This document shows positions 15,090-25,800 of a DNA stretch of 64,000 nucleotides, piece after piece (position 1 is the stretch's first letter; every line of letters starts with the position of its first letter). The notes below the pieces were generated by a model. That model had not been told where the DNA came from. It did not search any database and saw only the letters and a program-made list of their open reading frames with translations. Location: contig NZ_QEKI01000010.1 in the NCBI RefSeq assembly GCF_003096355.1, positions 62,001 through 126,000 of the forward strand, written 5' to 3'. The position numbers were made by a program, and so were the translations under genes. The stretch comes from Pontibacter virosus. GTDB taxonomy: Bacteria > Bacteroidota > Bacteroidia > Cytophagales > Hymenobacteraceae.

Positions 15090-17855
15090 CTACTTTCGCA
15101 ACGCCGCTTTGTCTTTTCGTTTGTTGATGCTGAAACGGATGGTCTTCTCAATGGTCACGATAATCAGCAGCACCAAACCGGCACCGAAGATGCGCAGCAG
15201 TTGCATCGCATCCAGCGGGGCGGAACCGAACAACGTGTTCATGACCGGCAGGTAGATGAAGAGCGCCTGAAAAAAGAACATGGCCGCGATGCCGTAATAC
15301 ACCCACAGGTTGCTGAAAAAGCCGATCTCGCGCATAGGGCGCACCAGGGAGCGGCAACTCAGTAAGTAGAAAGACTCGAGCACCACGAACACCGTCGTCG
15401 CCACGGTTCGGGCTTCTGCCACTTCAGTGCCCAGGATCCGGCGCTCGTACAGGTATAGTCCAAAGGCGGCGATCAGCAAAAGCGTACCCACCAGCAAAGT
15501 GCGCATGATCAGGTCTTTTGTCAGGATGGGTTCATTGGTGGGTCGTGGCGGACGGTCCATGATGCCCGGTTCCTTCGGCTCAAAAGCCAGCGTAAGACCC
15601 AGCAATACCGCCGTGGTCATGTTGATCCAGAGCAGCTGCACCGGCTGCACCGGGAGCTGGGTTCCGAAAATGACGGCGGCGATAATGACCAGTCCCTCTC
15701 CCAGGTTGGTAGGCAGTGTCCAGACAATGAACTTGGTCAGGTTGTCAAACACACTGCGGCCTTCTTCCACAGCTTCCTCTATAGAGGAGAAGTTGTCGTC
15801 GGTAAGCACCATGTCGGAGGCGTCTTTTGCTACATCTGTTCCGGTGATGCCCATGGCGATGCCGATGTTGGCCTGCTTCAGAGCCGGGCCGTCGTTCACA
15901 CCGTCGCCGGTCATGGCCACCACATGGTTGCGGGCCTGCAGGGCTTTCACGAGGCGCAGTTTCTGTTCGGGAGCTACGCGGGCAAACACGGCTGTTTTTT
16001 CGGCAATCTCCTCCAGTTCCTTGTCTTCGATCTGCTGCAGTTCTTTCCCGGTAATGGCCTTGAGCTTGCCGTTCTCCCAGATTCCTTCCAGCCCGATCTG
16101 GCTGGCAATGGCGGATGCGGTCGCGGCATGGTCACCGGTGATCATTTTCACGTCTATACCTGCCTGCCGGCACAGTTTCACAGCCTCCATTGCTTCCTTG
16201 CGCGGCGGATCGATCATACCCTGCAATCCGATAAACACCAGGCCGGAGCGTGTCTTGTCGTGGTCTATGCTATCCAGCCCGTCTGCTTCGGCCGTCCCGA
16301 ACGCCAGCACACGCAGGCCTTCGCCCGCCATCTGTTCTACCTGTTTGTTAATGCCTTCTGTATCCAGAGGACCAGTCTGGCCATCGGGCAGCAGCATGCG
16401 CTCGCTCCTTTCCAATACAGCCTCCACGGAGCCTTTGAGGTAAATGACACGCTGCTCCCCGTCGTGGAGGGTCGCCATGTACTGGTGCTCCGACTCGAAA
16501 GGTATAGCATCTTTTCGGGGCATTACTTGTTCGAGCTTGCTGCGGTCGAACCCGGCCTTCTGCGCGGCCACCACCAAGGCTCCCTCAGTCGGGTCGCCTT
16601 CAATAGACCACTGGCCTTCCTTTTCCTTCACCGAGCTGTCGTTGCAGAGCAGTCCCGCGATCAGGAGCTGCTCCAGCGCCTTGTTCGTGCTCAGGTCAGC
16701 CTGCTGTTCTTTGTCCTGTATCTGGCCATCCGGACGGTAGCCCAGACCGCTCACACCGTATACCTTGCTGCCGGCCACGATCTGCTGCACCGTCATTTGG
16801 TTTTCGGTCAGGGTGCCTGTTTTGTCAGAGCAGATCACGTTGGTGCTGCCCAATGTTTCTACTGCTACCAGCTTGCGGATAATAGCCCTGCGCTTGGCCA
16901 TTTTAGACACGCCCAGAGCCAGCATAATGGTAACCGCAACGGGCAGGCCCTCAGGTATGGCACCTACGGCAAGCGCCACGGCTACCATAAAGGTATCGCC
17001 CCAGTCCTGTCCGCGCATCACACCGATGGCAAACACAATGGCCGCCAGCCCCAGAATAACCCAAAGCAGCAACCGGCTGAATTCCTCTATCTTGATGGTG
17101 AGCGGGGTTTCCAGGGTCTGCGCACTCGAGATCGACGCCTGTATCTTACCCACCTCCGTTCTGTCGCCTGTGCCCACGACCACACCAGTTGCCTGCCCGT
17201 AGGTTACGACCGTGGAGGCGAAGCCCATGGAGAAGCGGTCGCCCAGCACGTCGTCAGCCGCCACGGGCGCAGCTTTTTTCTCCACTGCCACAGATTCGCC
17301 CGTCAGTGCCGATTCGTCTACTTTGATGTCGCGCACATGCACGAGCCGCACATCTGCGGGAAACTTGTCACCGGACTGTACCAGCACAATGTCACCGGGC
17401 ACGAGTTCCTGTGCGTTGATGTTGTGCTTGCTGCCATTGCGGATCACCTGCGCCTTCGCTGTCATGCTACGCGACAGGGCGTCGATGGCGGCCAGGGCTT
17501 TGGTTTCCTGTATGTACCCAATAATGGCGTTGATGAACACAACTCCAAAGATCACAGCAGAATCTGTGTACTCCTCCAGAAAGAGGGTAACGACTGTAGC
17601 TACCAGCAGAATATAGATCAGGGGTTGGTGAAATTGCAGCAGGAAACGAACGAGGGCGCTCTGTTGCTTTTTGGGCGTCATGACATTGCGCCCATACTTT
17701 TCCTGGCGCTTTTGTACCTCTTCGTCGGTCAACCCTTTTTTTGGTGATACCTCCAGCAGTTCCAGTGCCTCCTGTGCGTCCAGGCTATGCCAGTCGAGTT
17801 GCTGATCGGGTTTCAGAGGGCTTTTGCTTACTCTTTTCTGTTCGGTTACACTCAT
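15090..17855 (-). CDS. Cation-transporting P-type ATPase, CtpF/PMR1-like
   Basis: 921 residues from MSVTEQKRV (ATG at 17853-17855); an in-frame start at 17894 adds an unlikely leader. Order: cation-ATPase N domain, actuator with TGES (185-188), membrane helix 4 with PEGLP (301-305), phosphorylation site DKTGT (Asp344), hinge MTGDGVNDGPALKQANIGIAMG, and C-terminal helices. The segment WINMTTAVLLGLTLAFEPKE resembles mycobacterial CtpF, a Ca2+ efflux pump, more than SERCA. Expected to export Ca2+ or another divalent cation across the inner membrane. Substrate assignment is inferred. Confidence 0.9.
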   Translation of the reverse strand: MSVTEQKRVSKSPLKPDQQLDWHSLDAQEALELLEVSPKKGLTDEEVQKRQEKYGRNVMTPKKQQSALVRFLLQFHQPLIYILLVATVVTLFLEEYTDSAVIFGVVFINAIIGYIQETKALAAIDALSRSMTAKAQVIRNGSKHNINAQELVPGDIVLVQSGDKFPADVRLVHVRDIKVDESALTGESVAVEKKAAPVAADDVLGDRFSMGFASTVVTYGQATGVVVGTGDRTEVGKIQASISSAQTLETPLTIKIEEFSRLLLWVILGLAAIVFAIGVMRGQDWGDTFMVAVALAVGAIPEGLPVAVTIMLALGVSKMAKRRAIIRKLVAVETLGSTNVICSDKTGTLTENQMTVQQIVAGSKVYGVSGLGYRPDGQIQDKEQQADLSTNKALEQLLIAGLLCNDSSVKEKEGQWSIEGDPTEGALVVAAQKAGFDRSKLEQVMPRKDAIPFESEHQYMATLHDGEQRVIYLKGSVEAVLERSERMLLPDGQTGPLDTEGINKQVEQMAGEGLRVLAFGTAEADGLDSIDHDKTRSGLVFIGLQGMIDPPRKEAMEAVKLCRQAGIDVKMITGDHAATASAIASQIGLEGIWENGKLKAITGKELQQIEDKELEEIAEKTAVFARVAPEQKLRLVKALQARNHVVAMTGDGVNDGPALKQANIGIAMGITGTDVAKDASDMVLTDDNFSSIEEAVEEGRSVFDNLTKFIVWTLPTNLGEGLVIIAAVIFGTQLPVQPVQLLWINMTTAVLLGLTLAFEPKEPGIMDRPPRPTNEPILTKDLIMRTLLVGTLLLIAAFGLYLYERRILGTEVAEARTVATTVFVVLESFYLLSCRSLVRPMREIGFFSNLWVYYGIAAMFFFQALFIYLPVMNTLFGSAPLDAMQLLRIFGAGLVLLIIVTIEKTIRFSINKRKDKAALRK

Positions 17856-17981
17856 ATCAGTTTGATGTTCTCGTTCATACCTGCGGGGCAGCATAATGCG
17901 GTCGCAGGCTGTTTTAATTCCAATACAAGGTGAGTATCTGAATCACGAAAGCAGGCGGTATTCTGTAGGTAATACGGGTAT

Positions 17982-18119
17982 TTACTGTGTCAGGTAGGCA
18001 ATGTCTACGGCGTGGTAAGAGCCTGTCGCGAAAGAGGCCTTATCGGACCTTAGCCTAATGACCAGCTCGGCAACTTCCTCTGGCTCGCCCAGCCGTCCAG
18101 TTACCAGCGCCACTTTGCC
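17982..18119 (-). pseudogene. SDR oxidoreductase remnant with internal deletion
   Basis: On the minus strand a 46-codon open stretch reads GKVALVTG, the start of the first Rossmann strand of a short-chain dehydrogenase/reductase, and continues at once with [20 protein letters not shown] and [15 protein letters not shown] before a TAA. That second part is the family C-terminus (normally [10 protein letters not shown]..LxSDxASFxTGxxxxVDGGY). About 200 residues, including the NADP loop and the Tyr-Lys active site, are missing, and no start codon is evident (preceding codons give KKKKLFC). It is a deletion fusion of gene ends. The rest of the gap 17856-18442 shows no gene. Confidence 0.8.
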
Positions 18120-18442
18120 ACAGAACAGTTTCTTCTTTTTCAGATATCACCCCGCTCACGGTTTTATTTATTCTGGAATTATAGGTTCACTGTCTGACAA
18201 ATTTCGTAAGACCGAAAGGCTCTTTTTATGACACTTGTCATTTCTGAGAGAAACATATATCAGTTATGCAATAATATGCTTTTTAGCTTCCGCATAATAA
18301 TGAAATCGTATGCTGAATGTAGTACATTTGAAGCGCAGCACCTTGCCAGCCCTGTCTGCGGCCGGTATAGCCGGTCTAGCGAAACCATAGCCGGTTACGG
18401 TTAAAAATGCTGCTGCATCGGGTCCTTTACGTTTGAGGTATC

Positions 18443-19525
18443 ATGTCAATGAAACGCAATTTGCAACTGCTACTGCTGCTGGTTTTTTTCTCCTCATGTG
18501 GAGGCCAACAGGAAACAACACAGCCGGCCGTGGAAGATATTTCGGAAGCCGTGTACGCTTCCGGCCTCGTGAAAAGCCGCAACCAGTACCAGGTATACCC
18601 GATCGTGAGCGGCATCATTGAAGAGATACTCGTGACGGAGGGAGATACCGTGCGGCGGGGCGAAACGCTCGTCCGCATTAGCAACCAGGCTGCCCAACTG
18701 AATACAGAGAATGCCCGCCTGGCTGCAGAATACGCCCGTGTCGGAGCAAATTCCGAAAAACTGACTGAGCTGCAGGAGGCGATCGACCTGGCCCGCAGTC
18801 GCATGCAGAACGACTCGCTGCTACTAGTACGGCAGCGCAACCTGTGGGCCAACCAGATCGGCACCCGGGTGGAGTTGGAGCAGCGCGAACTAGCCTACAA
18901 AAACGCCCAGACAGCCTACCGCTCAGCCCGCCTGCGCTACAACGACCTCAAAAAGCAACTCGACTTTGCCGCCCTCCAGTCTCAGAAAAACCTGCAGATC
19001 AGCCAGACCCTGCGCGACGACTATCACGTGAAAAGCGAAACAGACGGCAAGGTATACAGCATGCTCCGCGAAAAGGGGGAACTGGTGAGTCCGCAGGTGC
19101 CGATTGCGGTGGTGGGCGATGCCAATGAATTTATACTGGAGCTGCAGGTAGACGAATACGACATTGCCCGTGTGAAGCCAGGCCAGCAGGTTCTGCTTAA
19201 CCTCGATAGCTACAGAGGGCAGGTGTTTGAGGGGCGCATCACCAAGATCAACCCGGCCATGAACGAGCGCACCCGTTCCTTTACCGTGGAGGCAGAGTTT
19301 GTGACCATGCCCGACGCGCTTTATCCCAATCTGACTACCGAGGCCAACATCATCATCCAGGCTAAAAAGAATGCCTTGACCATCCCCCGGGAGTACCTGG
19401 TGGACGGTGCCTACGTGCTGAAGGATAAAGATGAGCGTGTGCCTGTGAAGGTCGGGCTGAAAGATTACCAGAAAGTGGAGATAGTGGAGGGATTGTCCAA
19501 AGAAGATGTGCTTGTGAAGCCTTAG
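18443..19525 (+). CDS. Efflux periplasmic adaptor lipoprotein, HlyD/MacA-like
   Basis: 360 residues. Lipoprotein signal with a lipobox ending SSC near residue 19, so it should be lipid-anchored in the periplasm. Order: biotinyl-lipoyl-like strand (about 45-75, GIIEEILVTEGDTVRRGE), a helical hairpin (about 80-175, coiled coil), the second lipoyl half (YHVKSETDGKVYSMLREKGELV), then the beta-barrel. The permease starts 2 bp after the stop and the ATPase follows, giving a MacAB-like three-gene export unit. ATG at 18443 or 18449 is possible. Cargo unknown. Confidence 0.88.
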   Translation: MSMKRNLQLLLLLVFFSSCGGQQETTQPAVEDISEAVYASGLVKSRNQYQVYPIVSGIIEEILVTEGDTVRRGETLVRISNQAAQLNTENARLAAEYARVGANSEKLTELQEAIDLARSRMQNDSLLLVRQRNLWANQIGTRVELEQRELAYKNAQTAYRSARLRYNDLKKQLDFAALQSQKNLQISQTLRDDYHVKSETDGKVYSMLREKGELVSPQVPIAVVGDANEFILELQVDEYDIARVKPGQQVLLNLDSYRGQVFEGRITKINPAMNERTRSFTVEAEFVTMPDALYPNLTTEANIIIQAKKNALTIPREYLVDGAYVLKDKDERVPVKVGLKDYQKVEIVEGLSKEDVLVKP

Positions 19526-19527
19526 CG

Positions 19528-20787
19528 ATGAATGTTAAACTCATATTCAGCATAGCGAAATCCATGCTACTGGCCCGCTGGCGGCAGACGCTGGTGGCTG
19601 CCGTTGGGGTAACCTTCAGCATCGCGATGTTCATCACCCTGCTCGGTTTCATGAATGGCCTCAACGACCTGCTCGATGGCCTCATCCTAAACCGAACGCC
19701 CCATGTACGGCTCTATAACGAGATTAAGCCCAGCGAGAACCAGCCGGTTAATGTAGCCGGGCAGTACAAGGATTCCTACAATTTCATCAGCTCCGTAAAA
19801 GCCGGCGTCACCCGGCAGGAGATCTACAACAGCGGTCCAATTCTGCAGGCCGTGAAAGCCGACGAACGAGTATTGGGCGCCACCCCTAAGCTCCTTGCGC
19901 AGGTTTTTTTTAACGAGGGTACGATTGATATTACCGGCGTGATCAATGGGGTGGACGTGGAGGAGGAGAGCCGCCTGTTCAACTTTCAGGATTATGTGAC
20001 AGCGGGAGATCCCATCGATGCCAAAAACGTGGCCAACAGCATTATACTGGGCAAGGGTTTGGCCGAAATACTGGTGGCCGATATAGGTGATGTGGTGCAG
20101 GTGACGACAGCACAGGGCGAGCGTTTTCCGCTGAAAGTAGTCGGGTATTTTCAATCAGGTATACAGGAGATCGACAAGGTGCAAAGCTACGCCTCCATTG
20201 CGACTACCCAAAAACTGCTCGGCAAGCCAGCCAATTACATGACTGACATCCAGGTAAAGCTCCATGACCTGGAGCAGGCCCCGGCCGTTTCCAGGGAGTA
20301 TGCGCAGCTTTTCCAGGTTGATGCCGAAGACATACAAACGGCCAACGCGCAGTTTGAGACAGGCAGCAGTGTGCGCTCGCTCATCTCGTATGCGGTGGGC
20401 ATTACACTGTTGATCGTGGCGGGCTTCGGCATTTTCAACATCCTCAACATGATGATCTACGAGAAGATGGACTCCATCGCTATCCTCAAGGCCACCGGCT
20501 TTTCTGGTCGTGATGTGAACCTGGTTTTTCTGGTCATCGCTATGAGCATCGGCTTGTTTGGCGGTTTGCTGGGACTGGTTTTCGGCTTCGTGTTCTCGCT
20601 CATCATCGACAACATCCCATTTAACACGTCTGCCTTGCCTACCATCAAAACCTATCCGGTTAACTATGATCCGGTATTCTATTTTATCGGCGGTACTTTT
20701 TCACTGATCACGACCTACTTCGCCGGTTTCTTCCCGGCCCGCAAGGCGAGCAAGGTGGACCCTGTTGAGATCATCAGGGGCAAATAG
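19528..20787 (+). CDS. ABC transporter permease, MacB/FtsX type
   Basis: 419 residues with the FtsX-like topology: helix 1 (about 18-40), a large periplasmic domain (about 45-270, MacB_PCD), then three helices near the C-terminus (SLISYAVGITLLIVAGFGIFNILNMMIYEK, LVFLVIAMSIGLFGGLLGLVFG, FSLITTYFAGFFPARKASK). The closing PARKASKVDPVEIIRGK is the family signature. It acts with the adaptor before it and the ATPase 8 bp after it. It could export lipoprotein, peptide or drug; the sequence does not say which. Confidence 0.92.
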   Translation: MNVKLIFSIAKSMLLARWRQTLVAAVGVTFSIAMFITLLGFMNGLNDLLDGLILNRTPHVRLYNEIKPSENQPVNVAGQYKDSYNFISSVKAGVTRQEIYNSGPILQAVKADERVLGATPKLLAQVFFNEGTIDITGVINGVDVEEESRLFNFQDYVTAGDPIDAKNVANSIILGKGLAEILVADIGDVVQVTTAQGERFPLKVVGYFQSGIQEIDKVQSYASIATTQKLLGKPANYMTDIQVKLHDLEQAPAVSREYAQLFQVDAEDIQTANAQFETGSSVRSLISYAVGITLLIVAGFGIFNILNMMIYEKMDSIAILKATGFSGRDVNLVFLVIAMSIGLFGGLLGLVFGFVFSLIIDNIPFNTSALPTIKTYPVNYDPVFYFIGGTFSLITTYFAGFFPARKASKVDPVEIIRGK

Positions 20788-20795
20788 GTAAAGGT

Positions 20796-21497
20796 ATGAA
20801 AGGCAGCAACGAAAAGATGCAGGAAGTTATACTCGAAGCGAGGGGGATCAACAAGGCGTTTCACGACCCCGTGACGGTGCAGGTGCTCCGCGATATCACG
20901 TTCACAGTAAACAAAGGGGAATTCGTGTCGGTGATCGGCAAGTCGGGCTGCGGCAAGTCCACGCTCCTCTACATCCTCTCCACCATGGACACCGACTATA
21001 CCGGCGAGCTATTTATCGACAAGGAACTGATGTCCGGGCGCCCCGATCCTGAACTGGCCCGCATCCGCAACGAGAAGATCGGCTTCGTGTTCCAGTTTCA
21101 CTACCTGCTTAACGAATTTACGGTGCTGCGCAACGTCATGTTGCCTGGCCTGAAACTGGGCAGGTATAGCGAGCAGGAAGTAGAGCACCGTGCCATGGAG
21201 CGACTCAAAATGCTGGGGATAGATCACTTGGCCAAGCAGTCGGCCTACCGCATTTCGGGAGGGGAGAAGCAGCGGGTCGCCATTGCCCGCGCCCTCATCA
21301 ACGATCCACACGTCATCATGGGCGACGAGCCCACCGGCAACCTAGACAAGCGCAACAGCGATATCGTGTTCAACATCTTCAAAGAACTTACCGAGGAGCA
21401 CAACCAAACCCTGCTCATTGTTACACACGACACAGAATTTGCCGAAAACAGCCACCGTATCATTGAAATGGAGGATGGGCGGATCATCCGAATCTGA
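20796..21497 (+). CDS. ABC transporter ATP-binding protein, LolD/MacB type
   Basis: 233 residues. Walker A GKSGCGKST (48-56), signature ISGGEKQRVAIARAL (about 150-164), Walker B VIMGDEP, and a switch His in VTHD. The extra GNLDKRNSD after Walker B is typical of the LolD/MacB/FtsE class that partners FtsX-like permeases. The start at 20796 is 8 bp after the permease stop; a second ATG at 20817 is also possible. It energises the export unit 18443-21497. Confidence 0.93.
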   Translation: MKGSNEKMQEVILEARGINKAFHDPVTVQVLRDITFTVNKGEFVSVIGKSGCGKSTLLYILSTMDTDYTGELFIDKELMSGRPDPELARIRNEKIGFVFQFHYLLNEFTVLRNVMLPGLKLGRYSEQEVEHRAMERLKMLGIDHLAKQSAYRISGGEKQRVAIARALINDPHVIMGDEPTGNLDKRNSDIVFNIFKELTEEHNQTLLIVTHDTEFAENSHRIIEMEDGRIIRI

Positions 21498-21595
21498 TTA
21501 AACCCGTCATAACACCAACCTTCTTGTGAGTTTTTGCCTGAATATGCGGAAATTCGCCTGTATCTATATTACCTAACGCTTATGTAATTCGTATG

Positions 21596-21612
21596 AAGAA
21601 CCTATGGTTCTT
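21596..21612. promoter_or_regulatory. Inverted repeat upstream of anmK
   Basis: AAGAACC (21596-21602), TAT spacer, GGTTCTT (21606-21612), followed by TTGAC. It is 35 bp before the anmK ATG. It could be an operator over the promoter, or a short hairpin ending the preceding operon. Confidence 0.4.
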
Positions 21613-21646
21613 TTGACTTATTATATTACAAAAAAATCTAGTTGTT

Positions 21647-22846
21647 ATGAATAAAGTACTAGCGCAGCTCTTCGAGGTTGCCAGTAAAGAAAGAAGAACC
21701 ATCATAGGTCTGATGTCGGGCACTTCGCTGGACGGCCTCGACATTGCGCTCTGTGAATTTGAGGGGCAGGGGACCGAAACCCGCATGAAACTGCGAGAAT
21801 TTGTGACCATGCCCTACGATGATACTTTTAAAAAGGAGGTGAAGGCGATCTTCTCAAAAAGAGAAGTCGATCTGGAGCGTGTCTGCCTGCTCAACGCCTA
21901 CATCGGGCGCTTCCATGCGGACCTCATCAGCAAAAGCCTGCAGCAGTGGGGGGTGGAATCCTCCGAAGTTGACGTGATTGCCAGCCATGGCCAGACCATT
22001 TACCACGCACCAGCTTCACTGCACGGTATAGCCGGTATGCCGGATGCGACGCTGCAGATCGGCGACGGCGATCACATTGCCATGGGGACGGGTATTATCA
22101 CACTAAGCGACTTCCGGCAGAAACATGTGGCGGCAGGAGGCGAGGGCGCCCCGCTGGCAGTGTATGGAGACTACCTGCTTTTCTCGAAGAAGGACCAGAA
22201 CCGGATCATGCTCAACATCGGCGGCATTGCCAACTTCACGTTCCTACCGGGCGACCTGGACACGAGCCGCATCTTCTCGACCGATGTAGGACCAGGCAAC
22301 ACGCTAATGGACGCCTATGTGCAGCAGCAGTTTCCTGGCACTTATTATGACGCAGACGCTGCCATCGCGATGAAAGGGACTTACAACCAGGCACTGGTCG
22401 CCAGCTTGCTTTACCATCCTTTCTTTGAGCAGGACTTCCCTAAAACGACTGGCCCGGAGTTGTTCAACCTCGCATACCTGGAAGCGGCGCAGCGCAGATC
22501 CGACACGGAGCACCTGTCGCCTGAGGACGTGTTGGCGAGTTTGAATCGTTTCTCGGCTGTGGCCATCTGTGGGGCCCTAAGTCGCTCACTCGGCAATGCG
22601 GACTTTGAAATTTTCCTGAGTGGCGGCGGTATGCACAACCCCTTGCTCATTCAGAACATAAAGGCACTTCTGCCGGGTGCCACTGTGCGCGACACGGCCG
22701 AACTCGGAGTGTCGCCGGATGCGAAAGAGGCAGTACTGTTTGCCACCCTGGCCAATGAGTGTCTCGTGGGAGAGCCTATTTCCTTTGGTCCTGGCAAGCG
22801 GCGTGTGCCCTCCGTGCTGATGGGGAAAATCAGTTTACCTGAATAA
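21647..22846 (+). CDS. anmK: Anhydro-N-acetylmuramic acid kinase
   Basis: 399 residues. Phosphorylates and opens the 1,6-anhydro ring of anhMurNAc from peptidoglycan turnover, giving MurNAc-6-P, in the cytosol. GLMSGTSLDG (21-30) is the family hallmark; SHGQT, LNIGGIANFT and GPGN complete the ASKHA phosphate loops. Length is close to the family norm with an N-terminal extension of about 18 residues. A SusC/SusD pair begins 51 bp downstream on the same strand, so a link between murein-sugar recovery and outer-membrane uptake is conceivable but unproven. Confidence 0.94.
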   Translation: MNKVLAQLFEVASKERRTIIGLMSGTSLDGLDIALCEFEGQGTETRMKLREFVTMPYDDTFKKEVKAIFSKREVDLERVCLLNAYIGRFHADLISKSLQQWGVESSEVDVIASHGQTIYHAPASLHGIAGMPDATLQIGDGDHIAMGTGIITLSDFRQKHVAAGGEGAPLAVYGDYLLFSKKDQNRIMLNIGGIANFTFLPGDLDTSRIFSTDVGPGNTLMDAYVQQQFPGTYYDADAAIAMKGTYNQALVASLLYHPFFEQDFPKTTGPELFNLAYLEAAQRRSDTEHLSPEDVLASLNRFSAVAICGALSRSLGNADFEIFLSGGGMHNPLLIQNIKALLPGATVRDTAELGVSPDAKEAVLFATLANECLVGEPISFGPGKRRVPSVLMGKISLPE

Positions 22847-22897
22847 ATCTTGAAAACCAATACATCACATTTTTAACTGTACAAAATAAGAGGCACT

Positions 22898-25800
22898 ATG
22901 AAAAAAATTTACGTGATTGGGAAGGCCTCCGGAAAGGCTATCCTGTTGTGTTTCTTCCTGTTGTCAGCTGCCTGTCAGTTGGCCATAGCGCAAGGGGCAC
23001 GCTACACCATTACGGGTTCCGTTACCGATGCCCGTACCAAATCGCCGCTGCCTGGTGTGGTGGTGAAGTTTCAGAACCAGAACATTGCCACAGCAACTGA
23101 TGCAAACGGTGTGTACAACTTGTCGGCTGCCTTACCACCGGGTAGTTACCAACTCACCTTCTCGTTTATAGGCTTCAGACCTGAAGTACGCCCCGTTACC
23201 TTGGGCGATCAGCAAACGGTGCAGGTGGACGTGCAGATACGAGAGGATATTGTGGGGCTTGATGAAGTGGTGGTGACCGGTACCTCGGTAGCGACCAGCA
23301 AAAAGCAGCTGGGTAACGCCATCTCTACCGTCTCCGCAAACTCACTCGAAAACAGCGTCGCCACCTCAGTGGACCAGGCCCTGGCAGGCAAAGTGGCCGG
23401 CGCCCAGATCAGCCAGAACTCGGGTAACCCAGCCGGCGGTATAAGTGTGCGCCTACGGGGTACCAGCACCGTAGTGGGCTCTGGTGATCCGCTCTACATT
23501 GTGGATGGGGTGATCATTAACAACAGTTCGCCTGAGCTGATTGACCTGGGCGGCTATGCGCAGAACCGATTGGTGGACATTAACCCCAATGACATTGACC
23601 GCATTGAGATCATCAAAGGAGCCGCTGCAGCCGCTATTTACGGGTCACGGGCCAGCAACGGCGTGGTGCAGATCTTTACCAAACGCGGAGTGGAAGGTAA
23701 GCCCAAAATAACGGTCTCGACCCAGTTCCGGGTAAATGAAGTGCGCAAGACACTCGATTACAACCAGTACCCTTTCCGCTTTGTGAACAATCTTGCTTCG
23801 GACCTTACACAGGAGCCAGTTACACGCTATGACTTCCAGGACATGATCTTCCGGACAGCCTTTGGTACCGAGAACAATGTGTCGGTTTCGGGGGGCAGCG
23901 CGAATACCCAATATTACATGAGCGGCAACTTCTTGAGCAATCAGGGCATTATCGACAACACGAGCTTTAAGCGGGGAGGCGCCCGCATGCGCTTAGACCA
24001 GACAATTAATAACTGGATCTCGGTGTCGTTAGGAGCCAACTATGTGCTCAGCACAAGTGAGGAGATTCCAAACGGTGGTCTAAGCGAGGCTTATGGGGCT
24101 CTGACAGGCTTTATCTTCAGCAACAACTTCATCAACCCTGAGCCGGTGAACGGAATATACCCTTCTACAGCACCTACCGCTATTCTTCGCCGCACCAACC
24201 CGCTTGAGGCCATCAACCGCTTTGATTTCGGGCAGCGGACCAACCGTTTCATTGGCGATTTTCAGGTAAACCTCACCCCGATCAATGGCCTGAACGTGAG
24301 TTATGTGCTCGGTTTTGATAACTCCACCCAAATCGCGACCGGTTATATACCGGTGGGCAACACAACCCCATCCTACGATGCAGGCTACTCACGCCGTGCC
24401 GATCGCACCTCTTATCTGCTCAACAACGACCTGAATGCCTCTTACCGCACTTTCCTGACCGACTGGCTGGAGTCCACGACAGGTATAGGGGGAACGGTAC
24501 AAACCGAGAAATACTACTCGACAGGTATAACAGGCACGCAGCTTGGGCCGATCGCTCAGGTTAGTTCCGGCGGTGCTACGGTAGTCTCCGGCGATGGCCG
24601 TGCCGATATCAACATCATGGGGTTTTTCGCGCAACAGACGTTTGGAATCGGTGACCGTTTCTTTCTGACGGGTGCTGGTCGCTACGACGTGTCTTCTGTG
24701 TTTGGGGAGGACAACAGGTGGCAGTTCTATCCGAAACTAAGTGCCAGCTACCTGGTTTCCAACGAGACCTTTTGGCAGGGGCTCAGTGAGATCATACCTA
24801 TTTTCAAACTACGTGCCTCCTACGGCCAGGCGGGTAACCTGACGGCGATCGGAGCCTATGACCGCTATACCAATTACAACCCTGTTTCATTGCCGGGCCT
24901 GCCGGGCGTTATCCCATCCACTTTATTAGGCAACTCCGGCATTAAGCCAGAGCGACAGGTAGAAACAGAGTTTGGTGCCGACATGAGCTTCCTGGGCGGT
25001 AGGCTGGGCCTCGAATTCTCTGTGTACAAGAAAGATGTGGAAGACCTGTTGCTGTTCATCGGCCTGACGCCTTCGTCCGGCTTCCTGAACCAGTACGCCA
25101 ACATTGGTACCATGACCAACAAAGGGTTTGAGCTGATGGTCACAGGCGCTCCTGTGCAGACAGAGCGCGTGCGCTGGACCTCGACGCTGATCTATTCCCG
25201 CAACAAAAACGAAGTGAACAACATACCGGGCGGTGTGCTGCCATTCCCGGGTGGTTTTGGTCAGGTAGCCGCCGTGGACGGGTATCCGCTTGGCTCTTTC
25301 TACAGCACGTATTTTGCCCGAAATCCGGATGGATCGCTGCTGCTGAATCCTGCCGGGTTGCCACAGCCTGAGCGGGCGGGACGCAATCCTGAAAACGGAC
25401 AGCCGATGGGCGCCACCGTGCCGAAGGTGATCGGCGACCCGAACCCGGATTGGACCGGCTCCTGGGTGAACGACATCTCGGTTGGTGACCGCCTGTCCTT
25501 CCGCACGCAGTTTGATGCGGTTTACGGGTTTGATGTATTCAACTTCACCCGTCGTGTGGGTGAGCGCGACCTGTATGGCGGACTGGCCGGTTACGAGCCT
25601 GAACTAAGAGGGGAAGTGCCGAAAGGAACCTCCGCTGCGCTGTTCGGGATTTTTGAGAATTACATTGAAGATGGCTCTTTTATTAAGCTGAGAGAGGTGT
25701 CGGTGGCTTATGACTTTAAGCCGGCCTTTTTAGGAGGTAATAGCGTGCGCCTCAGCCTGGCGGGCCGTAACCTGTTCTCGATTGACGACTACAGTGGCTA

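Noticed and set aside
15427..17747. Long plus-strand open frames opposite the P-type ATPase
   Set aside because: They mirror the minus-strand ATPase, which has every catalytic motif; the mirror frames show no family features.
18443..21497. Calling the three-gene unit a lipoprotein-sorting LolCDE operon
   Set aside because: The first gene is an HlyD-type adaptor, which points to MacAB-like export instead.
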